From the NCBI GenBank assembly GCA_026075535.2, contig AP026541.1:12958001-13022000 (forward strand): 64,000 nucleotides of DNA, in the 5' to 3' direction. Shown piece after piece: positions 20,748-32,537 of this stretch; the first letter of the stretch is position 1, and each line of letters opens with the position of its first letter. The notes under the pieces were generated by a model. That model had not been told where the DNA came from and did not search any database. It was given only the letters and a program-made list of their open reading frames with translations. The position numbers and the translations under genes were made by a program. This DNA comes from Tricholoma matsutake (lineage: Eukaryota; Basidiomycota; Agaricomycetes; Agaricales; Tricholomataceae).

Positions 20748-23700
20748 TTACAGACTAAATATCCCAGCAGCGCGTCGTCTGCTCTGAATGGGATAAGTGA
20801 TAATGAGGGAGACCCCTAGTCCTACAGTGAGCCCGATGGCAACTGACACAAGGCTCAGGGCCGTCTTAGATCCAGCACTTTGCTGAGTTGCGTAATTGAG
20901 GAGCCCGCCGCTTCCGAGCCCGGAAGGAACTTGGAAGAGGATTCCAGTGATCTAATGAAGATAAACAACGAGTTATACATACGTTAACCAATGCATTAGA
21001 GGAAGAGACCATAATTGCGTAAGCATTCCCAGAGAAGAACTGAGCGTAGAGATTGGAGATGATACCAATTGAGAAAGCCCTATATGAAATGAAGGTTAGG
21101 AAATCAAATTATGTGATTCATAGACTGACCCAACCGCAGCAATGATATCACTCTGACCAACGAATTTGGTACCTGTGAAGTGATTAATCACCCAACCGAT
21201 GCACGAGATGGCGACAAGGAGGAGCTACGAAAAGTGGAAAGGTTAGTTCAATAGAGACTATTCTCGGGGCCGAGACTCTTACAATCTCTTTCCGGTTATA
21301 CGGCGCCTGGATCCTTAGACTTAAAAACAAGGGATACATCGGAACGGTTAGGAACGCTACGAAGAACCAGCATATTCAACATCCAATATTTGTGGGAGGA
21401 ACAAAGATACGAACCCCAAAAACTTCGACGGTGTCTTCTGGTACCACTGTTGTGGGTCATGGAGCAAGTATAATCCTCGGGACCGAAAACGGTGGTCCCG
21501 GATATTTTTTCAAATGCTTTGTTGCTCATGGCTAAGCCGAAACCCAGAAATAGAGCATAAACGACAGCATAACAGAGACGAACTGATCCAGCGACAATGT
21601 TACGAGACATGAGCTCAAGTGCTCCGCACAGGACAATGAAACCCTGGATTAGGATTAGTGTATAGTATTGTATTATAGAGAAAACGTACGGGTAGGATAA
21701 GCACAACTGCACTAGCCGCAATGGCTGAGTAACAAAAGTGGTACGAAGAGGCAAGAGCAGCGGCGAGGAAACTGAAGAGAGTCGTCACTGTGACCCTACA
21801 GCCAACCAATTGAGCAGGTCAAAGATAATGAAACATACTAAAATTTCTTACTCGAAAACGTTAGAGTACAGCTCGTTCCGCACACTCAGAAGCTGAATAG
21901 CTACAAGTAATGTGCCCAGTGGAAAGAGGATCAAGGAGTCGATGAAGCTACCGTCGAAGCTGACGGAACAGATCGATGCCGAACACATGCCGCCAAACAA
22001 GATAAGCTTCCACCACGAGTACATTTGTGGCCGGCACATCAGCACATCCAGCTCCGCAGACGCATCTGCGACGGAAAGCTGATCATGAATAACCTGCATG
22101 GTTCTCAGTTGAATTCCAAGAGAATAGAGGCTTGAATGGTGCACGTACCTTCCAATAAAGCGTATATGCATCAGTGAGCTTCCCAAGGTCAAGTGTGCTT
22201 CCTTGCCGGATGAGCCTTACACTACTTGTACTTGTCGAAGTGTCATCAAAACTGACGAGGAGAACATCTGGGAGGTACAGGCAGCTGAGCTCAATGTCCA
22301 ACACGTGGGATGTAGACTGAATCTGGGACTGGAGACGATGCGAAGGACCTCCAAACATCATCATTGCACGGGCGAGCTTTAAGATAAATTCTTGCCTCTG
22401 GATAATCTTGGCAACATGGCGCGTAATCTGTACTTATCTGTCAGAGAATGGCATTGAAGCACGGTAAAAAGAGACGTACGAATACTTCAGCTTTCTTCCT
22501 CTTCCGTTTCTTTCCCTTCTTTGTATCGTCCTCCCGGTACTTCTTCATTTCAAAAGGGTCTTCTCCTTCCAGCGTCGGCGGCGGGGTAAGTCCTGGGGTG
22601 TTCACGCCGCTGCGTCCCCCTAAACTAAGGACAGAACCCGCGTACGGCAAATCTTTGAGTACGTGAGTCCATTTGGTCTTGTGGGTTACAGGCTCGAGAA
22701 TTGGCGACGAAGGAGACGAAGGAGAGTTGACGCTTGTTCCGGGAAGAGAGGTCGTGTCGGAAGCCATGCTTCGGGGTCGCAGTTTAGCGCCAGTTTTCGT
22801 ATCCCAAGTGTATCTAGTGGATAAGGAAAGGTAAAGCGGCTACATTCAGCAATTAGGACGAACCTTGAGAGATGATACCCTGGCTTCCTCACATCTGGCT
22901 GAAGTCCACTTGAAATGGGTGAAGCCGCTCCTGTCAGGTTGCCAGTGCTCGCGATGAGGGTCCAAACACTCCGGCATCGCTCCTAGCCTGTCGTGGTTTA
23001 CCACCGGAAAGCAGCACGGAAGATGGGAATGGGAATTTTGGTTTCTTACGATTGAGCCCGCGATGGTCGTGGCTTTCTCGACTATCGACGGAGGACGCGC
23101 GCGAACTTGACATGGTTGACTGGGAATTGAGCGTTGATGACTGTCTTCCACGCTGCTGCCCCTCATTTATCGTTCTAGATGTACAATTGCTCTTCTCGAT
23201 CCAGGGTTCCTCCGATGGTAACTCGAAAGATAGACGTTCCGGAGTTGAAAGAGCAGAAACTGAATCCGAATCTTGTTGGTTGTACAAAGCCAACAGCGCA
23301 GACAACACGCCTCCGCCCATCGATCTGGAAGTATTATGCAAGCCGGCATTTTGTTCAGTGTCAGTGCTAACTCCACTTCCATTTTCCTTTCGATCATCCT
23401 GAGCTTTCTTATTCCTTCTGTGCATGATTTCCCCCCCGTGATGGCGCATCTTTAGCCCCATAAATCTCTTGTGGGTGTGTGACCGTACAACCCGCGCCGC
23501 CTCAGTTTGTGCATAGCTATCGGAATCCTTCTTGCCGGGCAAACCCGCTCTCTCGTTTACGTCGACAAAATTGCCAGGGACTCGAGGTTGTGGCCTGGGG
23601 GAGGAATCGCGTGAAGACGGGGAGGTAGTACCAGAGGAAGGAGTTTCAGCAGAGTGTCTCTTCAAAAGTATAGATGAATTCTCTTGTTTTGAATGGAGTC

Positions 23701-24032
23701 GCGTCGTGAGGTCTGAGGGCGGCTCTGGAGGATAATTATGAACGTGCGGTGGGGACAGAGAACGGTGTCGTTCGAGGGCGGTAGTGAGTGTTTCAAAGAC
23801 GAGCAAAATGTTAGTAAGAAATAAATACGAAGGTTTGTAGGACCATAGCGGAATATGCGAAGTACATAAAAAGATGACAACAATGACTTACATCTAGACC
23901 ATGCTCATCCAAGCTCTGAGAGAGTTGAGATCCACGGTCGTCAAGCCATTGCACTTTCCGAGGTGGCTTTGTGTGAGGAGCACGAGACGTCCCTCCAGGA
24001 GGCCTCCCATCATCGGGTTGATGAGAGGACAT
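20748..24032 (-). CDS. PRM10/ThrE-like multi-pass membrane protein (12 exons, about 860 aa)
   Basis: Belongs to the fungal family of yeast Prm10, with the threonine/serine exporter (ThrE, DUF1212) domain. The substrate in fungi is unknown. Minus-strand exons: 24032-23892, 23722-23002, 22930-22864, 22813-22480, 22427-22149, 22093-21852, 21795-21690, 21643-21415, 21356-21283, 21224-21130, 21079-20989 and 20951-20748. They total 861 codons with stop. The N-terminal ~420 residues are Ser/Pro-rich and hydrophilic, with the family motif GGGVLSALLALYNQQ and RKPGYHLSRYT. The ThrE domain starts at about residue 425 (LARAMMMFGGPSHRL, LYLPDVLLVSFDD, GSTLDLGKLTDAY). About ten membrane segments follow, including ILPGFIVLCGALELMSRNIVAG and, in the second half, ITGILFQVPSGLGSGGLL. 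Exons 4-12 are well supported. The joins between exons 1, 2 and 3 are less certain, because the branch site near 23815 would fit a different acceptor. The last intron is 37 or 31 bp. Confidence 0.88.
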
Positions 24033-24174
24033 TATGTCGTAACGACGACTCGGTCTATGTATGCCAGGAAGAAGAAAGACATGAATGCTGGCATCTATAA
24101 GCTGAAGAATCCAATTTGATTTCCGCAAAGTTTTAGGGTGTCGGAAGTGACGGAATGCTGCATCCCGATAATAT

Positions 24175-24180
24175 CACGTG
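24175..24180. promoter_or_regulatory. CACGTG E-box upstream of the PRM10-like gene
   Basis: A palindromic CACGTG lies 143 bases upstream of the proposed start codon, where basic helix-loop-helix factors may bind. This is sequence match only. Confidence 0.3.
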
Positions 24181-24269
24181 AGGAAGTCGCGACGCCGACC
24201 AACGCGATCACGATAAACGTCGATGGCTTAAGGGAAAAAAGAAGAATGGAGATGGCGCATTGAGTCCTG

Positions 24270-25263
24270 GACATCCTAATCTCCGTGAAGAAACCCTAGA
24301 TCTTCCACCTCAGTTATTAAATGGATAAGCTGGCGACCAAATGCAGAAGCTGTACGTGTGAAGAATTCAGAAATGCACAATGCTGCCTTTCCTACGTATT
24401 GTTCGAACGTGTGGTAGAAGTCGGCGAAACCAAAAGGGTGATTCTGAAAAGTTGTGATACCCGGCCTCGGGCCGACAGGGTCTTGATGCCTGTATTCTTC
24501 TGCAGACCTAGGTCCGTCACAATGCAACAGTACCATACTGATCTTCGTCCAAAAACTTCTATGGGATCACGGTATCAAGAATCGTTGTGGGTTCCATACA
24601 TGAGCAGCACCAAGACGGTGCAATAAAACAATTATGCCCTAGCAATCGATGATTAATCAATCTCCAGTCGCACAACAAGAGAGACACCGACTTGGAGGAT
24701 GGTTTACAGCGTACGGATGCGGCAATGCCACAATGCCGCTAGCTAGGAGTCAGGCGCTTATCGGCGTTACAACCCCATTCCCACCTTCACCCTGTTCCAT
24801 AATCTGCCTGCATCCACGACCCCCGCAGAGTCCCCGCTCCACATTATCTACCACGAACAGTTGTCCTTCAGCAATTCTCCCACACATCGCCTTGCAAAGT
24901 GATTGTGGACTGGCAATCATGCGTGGCGCGAGAGTGAGTTTAGTGAGCATGGATGGCAGAGGCAGCAGACGTAAAGCGAAAACCACAGTTATCTATTGTG
25001 GCATCTACGTCAGCACAGAATGGTCAAGCAGAGCCCGAGGATGGCATATCGTTATCGGGATTTCAAGGGAGCACTGGCATCTGAGCAAAAGCCATCCAGG
25101 ATTCCAGGTTGTTGCGTACAAGAAAAGAGAGGCAGCTGTCAGCTTCGAGCTTGGACTTAGTGGTAATCGGCATGCGTCCTCCAACTTGTATAGAGGCTCA
25201 AGGAGATGTAGGTCTGGCTTTGTATGGTCGCACTTGTTATATCTGAGTTTGAGTTCAGTGTAA
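24270..25263 (+). other. Interval with a 204-codon ORF of doubtful reality
   Basis: The ORF at 24649-25263 is open for 204 codons, but part of it (24725-24880) is the second copy of the dispersed repeat found at 15185-15325. It shows no domain, no biased composition and no splice signals. I treat it as probably non-coding. 24270-24640 holds only short ORFs on both strands. Confidence 0.35.
24725..24880. repeat. Dispersed repeat in the gene island (copy B)
   Basis: Second copy of the segment at 15185-15325, same strand. GCAATGCCACAATGCCGCTA is followed by CCACCTTCACCCTGTTCCAT and CCCCGCAGAGTCCCCG. Confidence 0.6.
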
Positions 25264-25314
25264 AATATTATTTGATAACACGTTGCAAATAAGATTTTCC
25301 AAGGTTTGGGGGAA

Positions 25315-25350
25315 TGTGATAGAACCGTGACTCGTCACGGTTCTATCACA
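25315..25350. repeat. Perfect 36-bp palindromic hairpin
   Basis: TGTGATAGAACCGTGA is followed by CTCG and then its exact 16-base complement. It lies at the right edge of the gene island, in an AT-rich stretch. Confidence 0.95.
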
Positions 25351-26400
25351 CGAGGTCACTCGATAGTAGGGCTGGGTTAGATATTATTTCGCCGGTGTTA
25401 GTACTTGTTAGTAACGTGAGATATTATTGGACCTTTTGTGAGGTTAGATATCCTTGTTAATAATGGTGATATATTATGATTATGTAATTTGCAATCTCAC
25501 GAGTTACTAACACAAAATTTTGAATCTCACATGTTATTAACATGTTAGAAACTACATCCCTCGCAAGAAACTATCGACACACCAATCACCTGGCTTTCCC
25601 ATATGTTTGTCACGTCTATTAGCTACAACTGACTCGACATTCGACACACCTGGACCCTGTGAATCAACCTTAGTGATAAGCACTTTCAACTCAGGATCAT
25701 CAAGCTTGATGTAGTCGGCGATATCAAAACAAGTGGTCAAGTGAACAACTCTTGCCTGGAGATAGTGTTTTAAGGTTCGGTTCAGTCCAGTTTTTTGACC
25801 CCTAAGAGGGTTAACTGGTCCAGACTGTTACCTCAAGTCATATGTCGGAATTTGCCGACCCAGTATACATATAACTGGCAATAACCGAAGTGACCCACTT
25901 AATCAGAGCCAAGGGTTATGACCCGAGTTATAATTAGATCATGATCTGACATAATCAGCACTTGCTGGTTGTAATCTTGGTCATAACTCTATTCGGCATT
26001 TCATTCACCTCGTTCTTCCTCTCTGGTTGCCTCGTCCATCTCCCTTTCTGAATCTCCAGTTGCCTTGTCTGACCTTACTTTTGCCTTGTCCATTTGGGTT
26101 GCATCCTTTCCTCAGCATTCCAGGGTAGACTTGGTGTCTCCCTTGTGGAACAGACTTGGTGTCTGTCTGCTCTTTCTGCCTGACTTGGTGTCAGTGCACG
26201 TTTCTTGGAATCCGAATCTTGCCTGATCTTTGGGTGCATGTTCCTTGGAGTCCTCTCACTTGATCTTTTAGCGGCCTACTTTCTTGACTGGGACAACTTC
26301 ATATTACAGGCTTCACTCTTGTCTTACCATTAGTTTCCTGCTTTGGTATGTCACTTCTGCCCCTCTTTTGCTGACTGAAAATATGTGCGTCCTTCAGATC
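25351..26400. other. AT-rich boundary region without a clear gene
   Basis: 25380-25550 holds several ATATTAT and GTTAGTAA-like motifs in both orientations (GTTAGTAACGTGAGAT and ATCTCACGAGTTACTAAC form an imperfect inverted pair around 25408-25515). This could be a small terminal repeat. A 62-codon minus-strand ORF at 25552-25740 (FDIADYIKLDDPELKVLITK) may be a gene fragment. 25770-26280 holds GGTTCAGTCCAGTTTTTTGACC and repeated GACTTGGTGTC segments. No gene recognised. Confidence 0.45.
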
Positions 26401-26406
26401 ATCAAA

Positions 26407-28494
26407 ATGGCCCTTATCTTGGATGAACAAACTCTGCTGCGCAACAGTCATTATGGTCAGCTGCTAGAGTTTTCTGATGCTAAATGTCATTACTGATTTT
26501 AGCACTTTGTACAGTCTGGATAGGTCCCCTCAATGGCAAGGTTGGCGTGATGATCTCTGATGGTCATGCATTTATCACATCATCAAGCCAAGATTATGTT
26601 CCCTACCCTCCTCTCAGAAGCCATCATCAAGTACAGCTTCACTCTGACTCACATTATGCTGATGACGACCCTATCTTATGGCTGCAACCATTTATCCCCT
26701 ATTTTTCGCACTATGGAGCGATTTCTCAGCCCTACTCACTTTATGAGCACCAAATAATCTGGTGGATGCCCTCCCATGATCATTTCGTCCATCATGCGCA
26801 CCCAGCATCCCTGGTCTCTGGTCTAGGAAAACTTTCTGATATAAAATTTGCTGAACTGCAAGCATCTGTCGATCCTCTCTTAGAGCGCTTGAAGAATTAT
26901 CAGGCCAAGACTTTCTCTGAGCGACAACCCCAAATACTCCATCCTTTTGTCAACATGCTGGTGCACAGCCTTGCTTGGTTGGAGTCTGTGTACACCAACT
27001 TTCACCAGATGGAGTTCAGCATATGAGATGTGCAATGGACTTGGCTGGAGCTCACCGCCCTTCTTGACTAGATGGAAATCTACAAGCCTCAGATGGATGG
27101 GCATGCTCACAGTGCCTCTGAAGTTGCTAACACCATTGGTGTTTTCACGCATGATCTATGAGTCACCCAAGACTTCTTTACAGCAGGTCTCCCATGCTGG
27201 CTCATCCATCCAGCCTCGGACTTCACCAACCAGATCATTCACAAAGTAGTTGTACCCGAAGATCCAAAGCATACTCTCTGTTTCAGGGCCCATTCATTTT
27301 CATATCCTGTCCTCTTCACTGGTCCAGCATCATCACTTGAAAAGTACCACTTGATATATCAATATGCCTGAAATTTTCTATGTGTGCCTGATCCTTTCAA
27401 CACTTCAAGCAATCTGGAGCCCATTGCCCCATCAATGAACAGTCCAGCTCGCCAGAGGATGGAGGCACCCTCAGTTGCTAGCTACAACACCCAGCACTTC
27501 TCAGCCCACTCTAGGTCAACATCAAAAAGCCATCAACATGGTCATTCAAAGAATCAACATCAATTTGGTATGGTGCATTTTACTTTGTTCAGACCATTTC
27601 TCACATTTTGCAGGTCGTCCACAGCCATCTCCTTCCACCCGTGACAAGTTTCTCCCTGTCAAAAATAGCCCCATCTTTCCAATTCCAACTAGTTCCTGCA
27701 TTGAGGCTTTAGCTGCCATGGATCGCGATCCCTCCTGAGTTGACCCCAGGTATCGATCACCCAATGACCGCAAATACCTGTTCCCTGAACCTGCCATCTT
27801 TGCTACTGCTAATGAAGCATGTCGTGCTACATACTTTACAACTTGGAATGCCATTGAGCCAGTATGTATCTACCGGCTATACATGTCCTCATCTGTCACC
27901 CCCTTGTCAAATCAAGAGTGGCGAGATGTCCTCATTGGAGATATAAAGTCAAGATCTCCCAACACAAAATCAGCTCAGGCCCAGGAAAATGCTCAATGTC
28001 TTCTTGGCTCTGCTCTTGAGGAATTGGACATTCAGATCAACCAGGCACCATCCATCAATACTACACCTTTGTTACCAGACTCCGAAGCTCAAAAAGTTCT
28101 TTGGAAGCTAGCTGAACTGAATTTTCGCTTCGAGCTATTGGCGCTGGACAAATGTGCATGTCAGTCAAATCATGATGAGGACACTCACCAAGACCTTGTT
28201 CAAGATTGCTTTGGTAGCTGTTCACTTCTTGTTGTCGATTACAAACAGGCAAACATGGGGTTGGGGTCTGTGAATTGGCGTGAGAGATTGCCATGCTTGC
28301 TGGCACTTCAGAAGCTGATGAAGGATTGGGATGGAGTGAAAGTGACACCACTTCTTTTACAGGACCGTACTTCTTTGACAGATTATTCCAAAGTGGATGT
28401 GCTGCAGTTGGAGGATGTTATTACTAGATTCTACACTGACTCTTTCTTCTGTTTTTTTGGTTGTGCCCCTGTCATACCTACATGTCTGCCTTAG
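26407..28494 (+). pseudogene. Repeat-associated gene of unknown function, decayed
   Basis: Coding-like segments follow each other with stops and probable introns. 26484-27026 has KVGVMISDGHAFITSSSQDY, FVNMLVHSLAWLESVYTNF. The same frame then runs on past a stop (WTWLELTALLD, MEIYKPQMDG, IGVFTHDL, AGLPCWLIHP). After another stop come a Ser/Pro-rich stretch (27384-27644), a PSIFATANEACRA-type segment, and 27883-28494 (SNQEWRDVLIGD, WKLAELNFRFELLALDK, LVVDYKQANMGLGSVNWRERL). The pattern resembles the multi-copy, lineage-specific hypothetical proteins scattered through mushroom genomes next to transposons. No catalytic domain is visible. It is probably the remains of one gene with five or more exons. 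Confidence 0.5.
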
Positions 28495-28499
28495 CTGTC

Positions 28500-29300
28500 T
28501 AGTTTGTACTTTGTGAGGTACTATTTCAGACTTGTAAATATCTCTGCTCATACAATGATACCATGTCAGTCGAAGCTTGAGTGTCAACTATGTAATATAA
28601 TGTGGAGTTGGCTCTGAATCTTGATAATATGTGCATGTGCATATGGTCAAGGCAAGTAATTCTATTATTTTTCTCCAGAGCCCATACTGATGATATTATC
28701 CTAAGCAGAGCAGTCAATACATTAAAGTATCAAAGTGGTATGACATTAAAAGGCTGTAGTTTCATGACAACATGACCCTGCATTTATATCTCAGGGCACA
28801 ACGTTGAATGTTTCCCAAACACTTGTCCGATGTGACAGGCTGTTTCATTAAGACTGCATAATGCCTCGCAAATTAAAGTCTGTCCATTCCACAAATGCCT
28901 ATCCTGCAACGAGGTTTTCATCTTCAAGATTGCATAAGCCCTTGCAATTTGAAAGGTACATGGATCATCTTGATATCTTTAGATTGGATAATTGTGGTAA
29001 GTGCAGTTTTGTGCACATCTATTTGTGAACCCTGTGCACGAGGCCCTGAGCCTCTTTGAACCAGTGCGTTTTCTATCCATTTTTCATGTTTAATTCATTA
29101 ACTATTGATAGTAGTCTGCCATCTTTCACAATCAGATGATCATGATAAGCTCCTTCACTTGTCACTGACAGCTGATAGTAGATTCCAGTAAAACATGTTC
29201 TTTGCACTGTTAACCATTCTCAGGCTACAACAAGCAACAAGCAACACACATATAACCGACTAAGTAAGTCATTGATCAGTAAATTTGTTTGATGTCCTTG
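28500..29300. other. Interval without a recognised gene
   Basis: AT-rich sequence between two repeat-associated genes. Only ORFs below 80 codons are present, without domain or splice support. Confidence 0.5.
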
Positions 29301-29324
29301 ACCCACACAAGCTATAGTCTTGCA

Positions 29325-31280
29325 ATGCGCCCTACCAACCGTCATGCTATTGTCTTTGACTCTGAATCTGAAAGCCACACGTCGGATGAGTTTGATTCAA
29401 GACTCCGACACACTCCCAGAGGCAAGGCATATGAAAATGTCAGCTTTAGGTATATTTGAGACAACTTATATCTGAATATGTATAGGCCCTGCTAGCAACT
29501 CAACACAAGCTGCAACAGTCATGAACAATTTGCAAAGCACTGAATATCGAAAACAAGGTGCTCAAACAGGAGATCATCAAACTCAAGGAACAGCTAAACA
29601 CTCTTTCTACCACCACAACAACAACACGTACAACACGCGATACAGCGATGGAAAGGGTCAAAACATCCACCAAGATATGGACCTGCTTTTATGAACCATT
29701 TTCATGCATGTACAATGACCCAAACCTATTTTTTGGTCTGAACCCTTCTTCTGAGTGGCTGCTCCCAGAAAAATGATTCTGCACCAATGACCTTATGGCA
29801 CAGAGAGAAGGGTGGCTTGCTGAGCTCTATGACTTTCTGCCTGTGGAACTTCATCCACTAGTCTGTCAGTCCTCTGAATTTGACGCTGAGGCATGTATTA
29901 TTTCTGTCTTCTTCTCTCTCGTTGTCTAAAATTGCACAGTTCTGGTTAGCATCAAAATCATTTCGAAGCGCACTCATCGATAGGATGCGGAAGGCGGCAC
30001 CCCAGATTTTCAAACTCTCTCCAGATATTTTTAAACCGTCATTTCAATGCGATACTGTTCCTCAATTAACAATGCTCCTCAACTTTGCTAGAAATTCAAA
30101 GCACTCTTCAACAAAGCCTTGCAATTTGAAGCTCCCGCCTCTTATCCACCCTCCATCTGTTTGATGAAGAGGCATCAAAGGATGTGAAACTAAAATATTT
30201 CAATTGCCAGAAGTGTTTTTAGTAAGTAAAGGGAGCCAAATAGTATCCTGTTTCTCATCAATAATCTTTTTAGTTTATGAGAGCTGTATTATTTGGCCTA
30301 GCCTCATTGGATTTGACAGGGAAGCATGGGGGGCCTGCCACATATGGGAAGCAATGGGGCATCACATCATTGGAGAAGCTTCCATTTTATGCCATTCCTT
30401 TGTTTTCAGTATTGGTATGTCTAGTTTTATATGTTCTCGATCTGGTTGTTACTGAATGGTTGTAATTGTCAAGGCCATGTTTATTATATCTGAGGATTCT
30501 GACTTCTGCTCTGAGGGCTCCCAGACCGGAAGAAACTACAAAGTATATTATGATTTTCTTCATGTCCAATTCCATGCAGTACACAAGACAGCCAAATTTC
30601 AGCAGATCATGGATATGTGTCAGAAGATAGTCTTTAGTGGACAGACTGATAAAGGGAAGGGTAATCAGACGGAGGACAATGCTTCGGACAGTGGTGAAAG
30701 TGAAATCAATTGGGGGATGGAGGCATTGGCACTCAATGATGAAGACGACTGGCATGAACTGGAGAATGATGAGTGGGGTTTGCTGGACTTTGCATTCAAC
30801 CCCATTCTTGACCACAATGACCAGTCTCATGCTGGTCCCTCCACATACACTCTCCCACCTCCTAATTCCTTCTCTTTGTATGACAACCCCTCATCTCTCC
30901 ATCCACCAGTAGCAACACTGACAAATACTAGTCCAGCTCCTTCCCAACCCCTTATCCCACAAGTACCACCAGCACCGAAGAAGAAGTCAAGAGCTTTGAA
31001 CAAGGCATTACACTCTGGTATAACACAAGCCAATTTATTGTTCCCACTGCCAGCACCAGCTACACCAAAGAAGAGTACCCTATCTGTCCCTGTTGGCCTT
31101 GACCTTAGTACAGATGAATCTGATTCATCTGAACCTATGCCTCTGAAAAAGACCCGAGCATCAAAAGCAAAACAATCTCAAAGGAAGAGGGCTGATGATG
31201 CTGGCTCAATAGTTGGAGTGATAGGACAGTTCAATGTACTATCTGCTGAACCGGCGAATGAGGAAGAGAACAGTAAGTGA
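29325..31280 (+). pseudogene. Second repeat-associated gene of unknown function, with a Pro/Lys-rich C-terminus
   Basis: Fragments in order: MRPTNRHAIVFDSESESHTS (29325 onward), a coiled-coil-like segment (29558-29776, IIKLKEQLNTLSTT, Thr run), and SKSFRSALIDRMRKAAPQIF (about 29950-30160). Next come LFGLASLDLTGKHGGPATYG (about 30290-30400) and, after a probable intron, ISEDSDFCSEG...YYDFLHVQF. The last part (30456-31280) continues open into an acidic stretch (NDEDDWHELENDEWG), a Pro-rich linker and basic patches (PKKKSRALNKAL, KKTRASKAKQSQRKR). The middle resembles basidiomycete-specific DUF6698-like proteins, but I cannot confirm that by eye. No enzyme motif. In-frame stops suggest decay. 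Confidence 0.45.
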
Positions 31281-31921
31281 AGGGTTTTAGCTACCTATTT
31301 GGTTTTGAACCTATCTTAGCACCCATGATCGCAACAGTTGTAGAACCCAACCCTACCTTACTGCCTCCAGGAACAGCGGTGGAGCCAGAACTTGCCCCAG
31401 CAGAAGCAGGGCTACATCATGAAGGAAGCAAGGTGGCAAGCAAGAAGGGAGCAGGAGCAGGAGCAGGAGCAGGAAGGGGAAGGGGAAGAGGAAGGGGAAG
31501 GGGAAGGGGAAGGGGAAGGGGAAGGGGAAGGGGAAGGGGAAGGGGAAGGGGAAGGGGAAGGGGAAGGGGAAGGGGAAGGGGAAGGGGAAGGGGAAGGGGA
31601 AGGGGAAGGGGAAGGGGAAGGGGAAGGGGAAGGGGAAGGGGAAGGGGAAGGGGAGCAGGAGTGGGAACAGGAGTGGGAAGGGGAAAGGGAAGGGAAAGGG
31701 GAAGGGGAGCGGGAGCGGGAGTAGGAGCAGGAGTAGGAGTGGGAACAGAAGCAGGAGTGGAACAGAAGCAGGAGTGGGAACAGAAGCAGGAGCAGGAACA
31801 GGAGCAGGAACAGAAGCAGGAATGGGAACAGGAACAGGAAAGGGAAAGGGGAAAAAGGTCAGTTTTGCAGTATAGCATTTCAACTTCTATGATCTTTTAT
31901 GTCGCCAGTATGTGTATTTAA
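31277..31921 (+). other. ORF dominated by a GGGGAA hexanucleotide array
   Basis: The 214-codon frame is Gly/Arg repeat (GRGRGR) because of the underlying (GGGGAA)n array. The other five frames are also unusually open, so the ORF is not evidence of a protein. It may be the run-on of the preceding gene. Confidence 0.6.
31494..31655. repeat. (GGGGAA)27 array in a longer homopurine tract
   Basis: Twenty-seven perfect tandem GGGGAA units, flanked by GGAGCA and GGAACA variants, make a nearly pure purine strand from about 31437 to 31856. Runs of four Gs at 6-bp spacing could form G-quadruplexes, and the homopurine mirror repeat could form triplex DNA. Confidence 0.95.
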
Positions 31922-32174
31922 ATATCTTATGCTGCGGTTTGCAGATCTAAGAGTAAACATACTAATGGTTCTGGGAGTGGGAGCAACTAGGTGGAATCTG
32001 GGTAATTGGAAACACAGGTTTTACAACTGAGATCATCTCCTTGGATTCCATCATTGTTGACCAGGGGGTGAGCTGAGAGGATGACTACAGAAAACCATAG
32101 CTAATATCCCAGCACCTTTGTTCATTAGTCTGAGTACAAATGAGCTTTCACCATCACCATCTCCAACCTCACGT

Positions 32175-32537
32175 TATAAGGGCAACCTCAGCCTCTAGCA
32201 AAGGGAAATCCAAAGAGAAAACTCTAAGGACCCCTTTGCCAGTGCCCAGTATATATGAAGACTGCAAAAATCAAATAATAATCTAAAAATAGAAAAGGTG
32301 GAGATAGGCTGATCAAGGCCACCGAATGACATTGTACCAAGGGGTAGATGTCAAAATGGTGCTCCGTCTCTAAATATAAACCTGTCAACATGCACAAATG
32401 TGATAGAAAGGGAAATTAGTAATAAAATAAGGAAAAATCATAGAAAATGAAGAATAGAAGGAAACGAGGTGAGGAAAAATATAGGATAAACATAAAAAAT
32501 AGGAGAAACACATGGGGCACCCTCTAGTCCTCTTACA
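32175..32537 (-). repeat. 3' LTR of the Gypsy chromovirus (363 bp)
   Basis: Direct repeat of 43840-44251. On the minus strand it begins TGTAAG and ends CTTATA. It is flanked on the low side by CACGT, and on the high side by a purine-rich ATTTGGGGTGA that may be the polypurine tract. Confidence 0.9.

Noticed and set aside
31353..31883. Pro/Leu/Phe repeat ORFs on the minus strand and Gly/Glu repeat ORFs on the plus strand
   Set aside because: All come from the GGGGAA array read in different frames.
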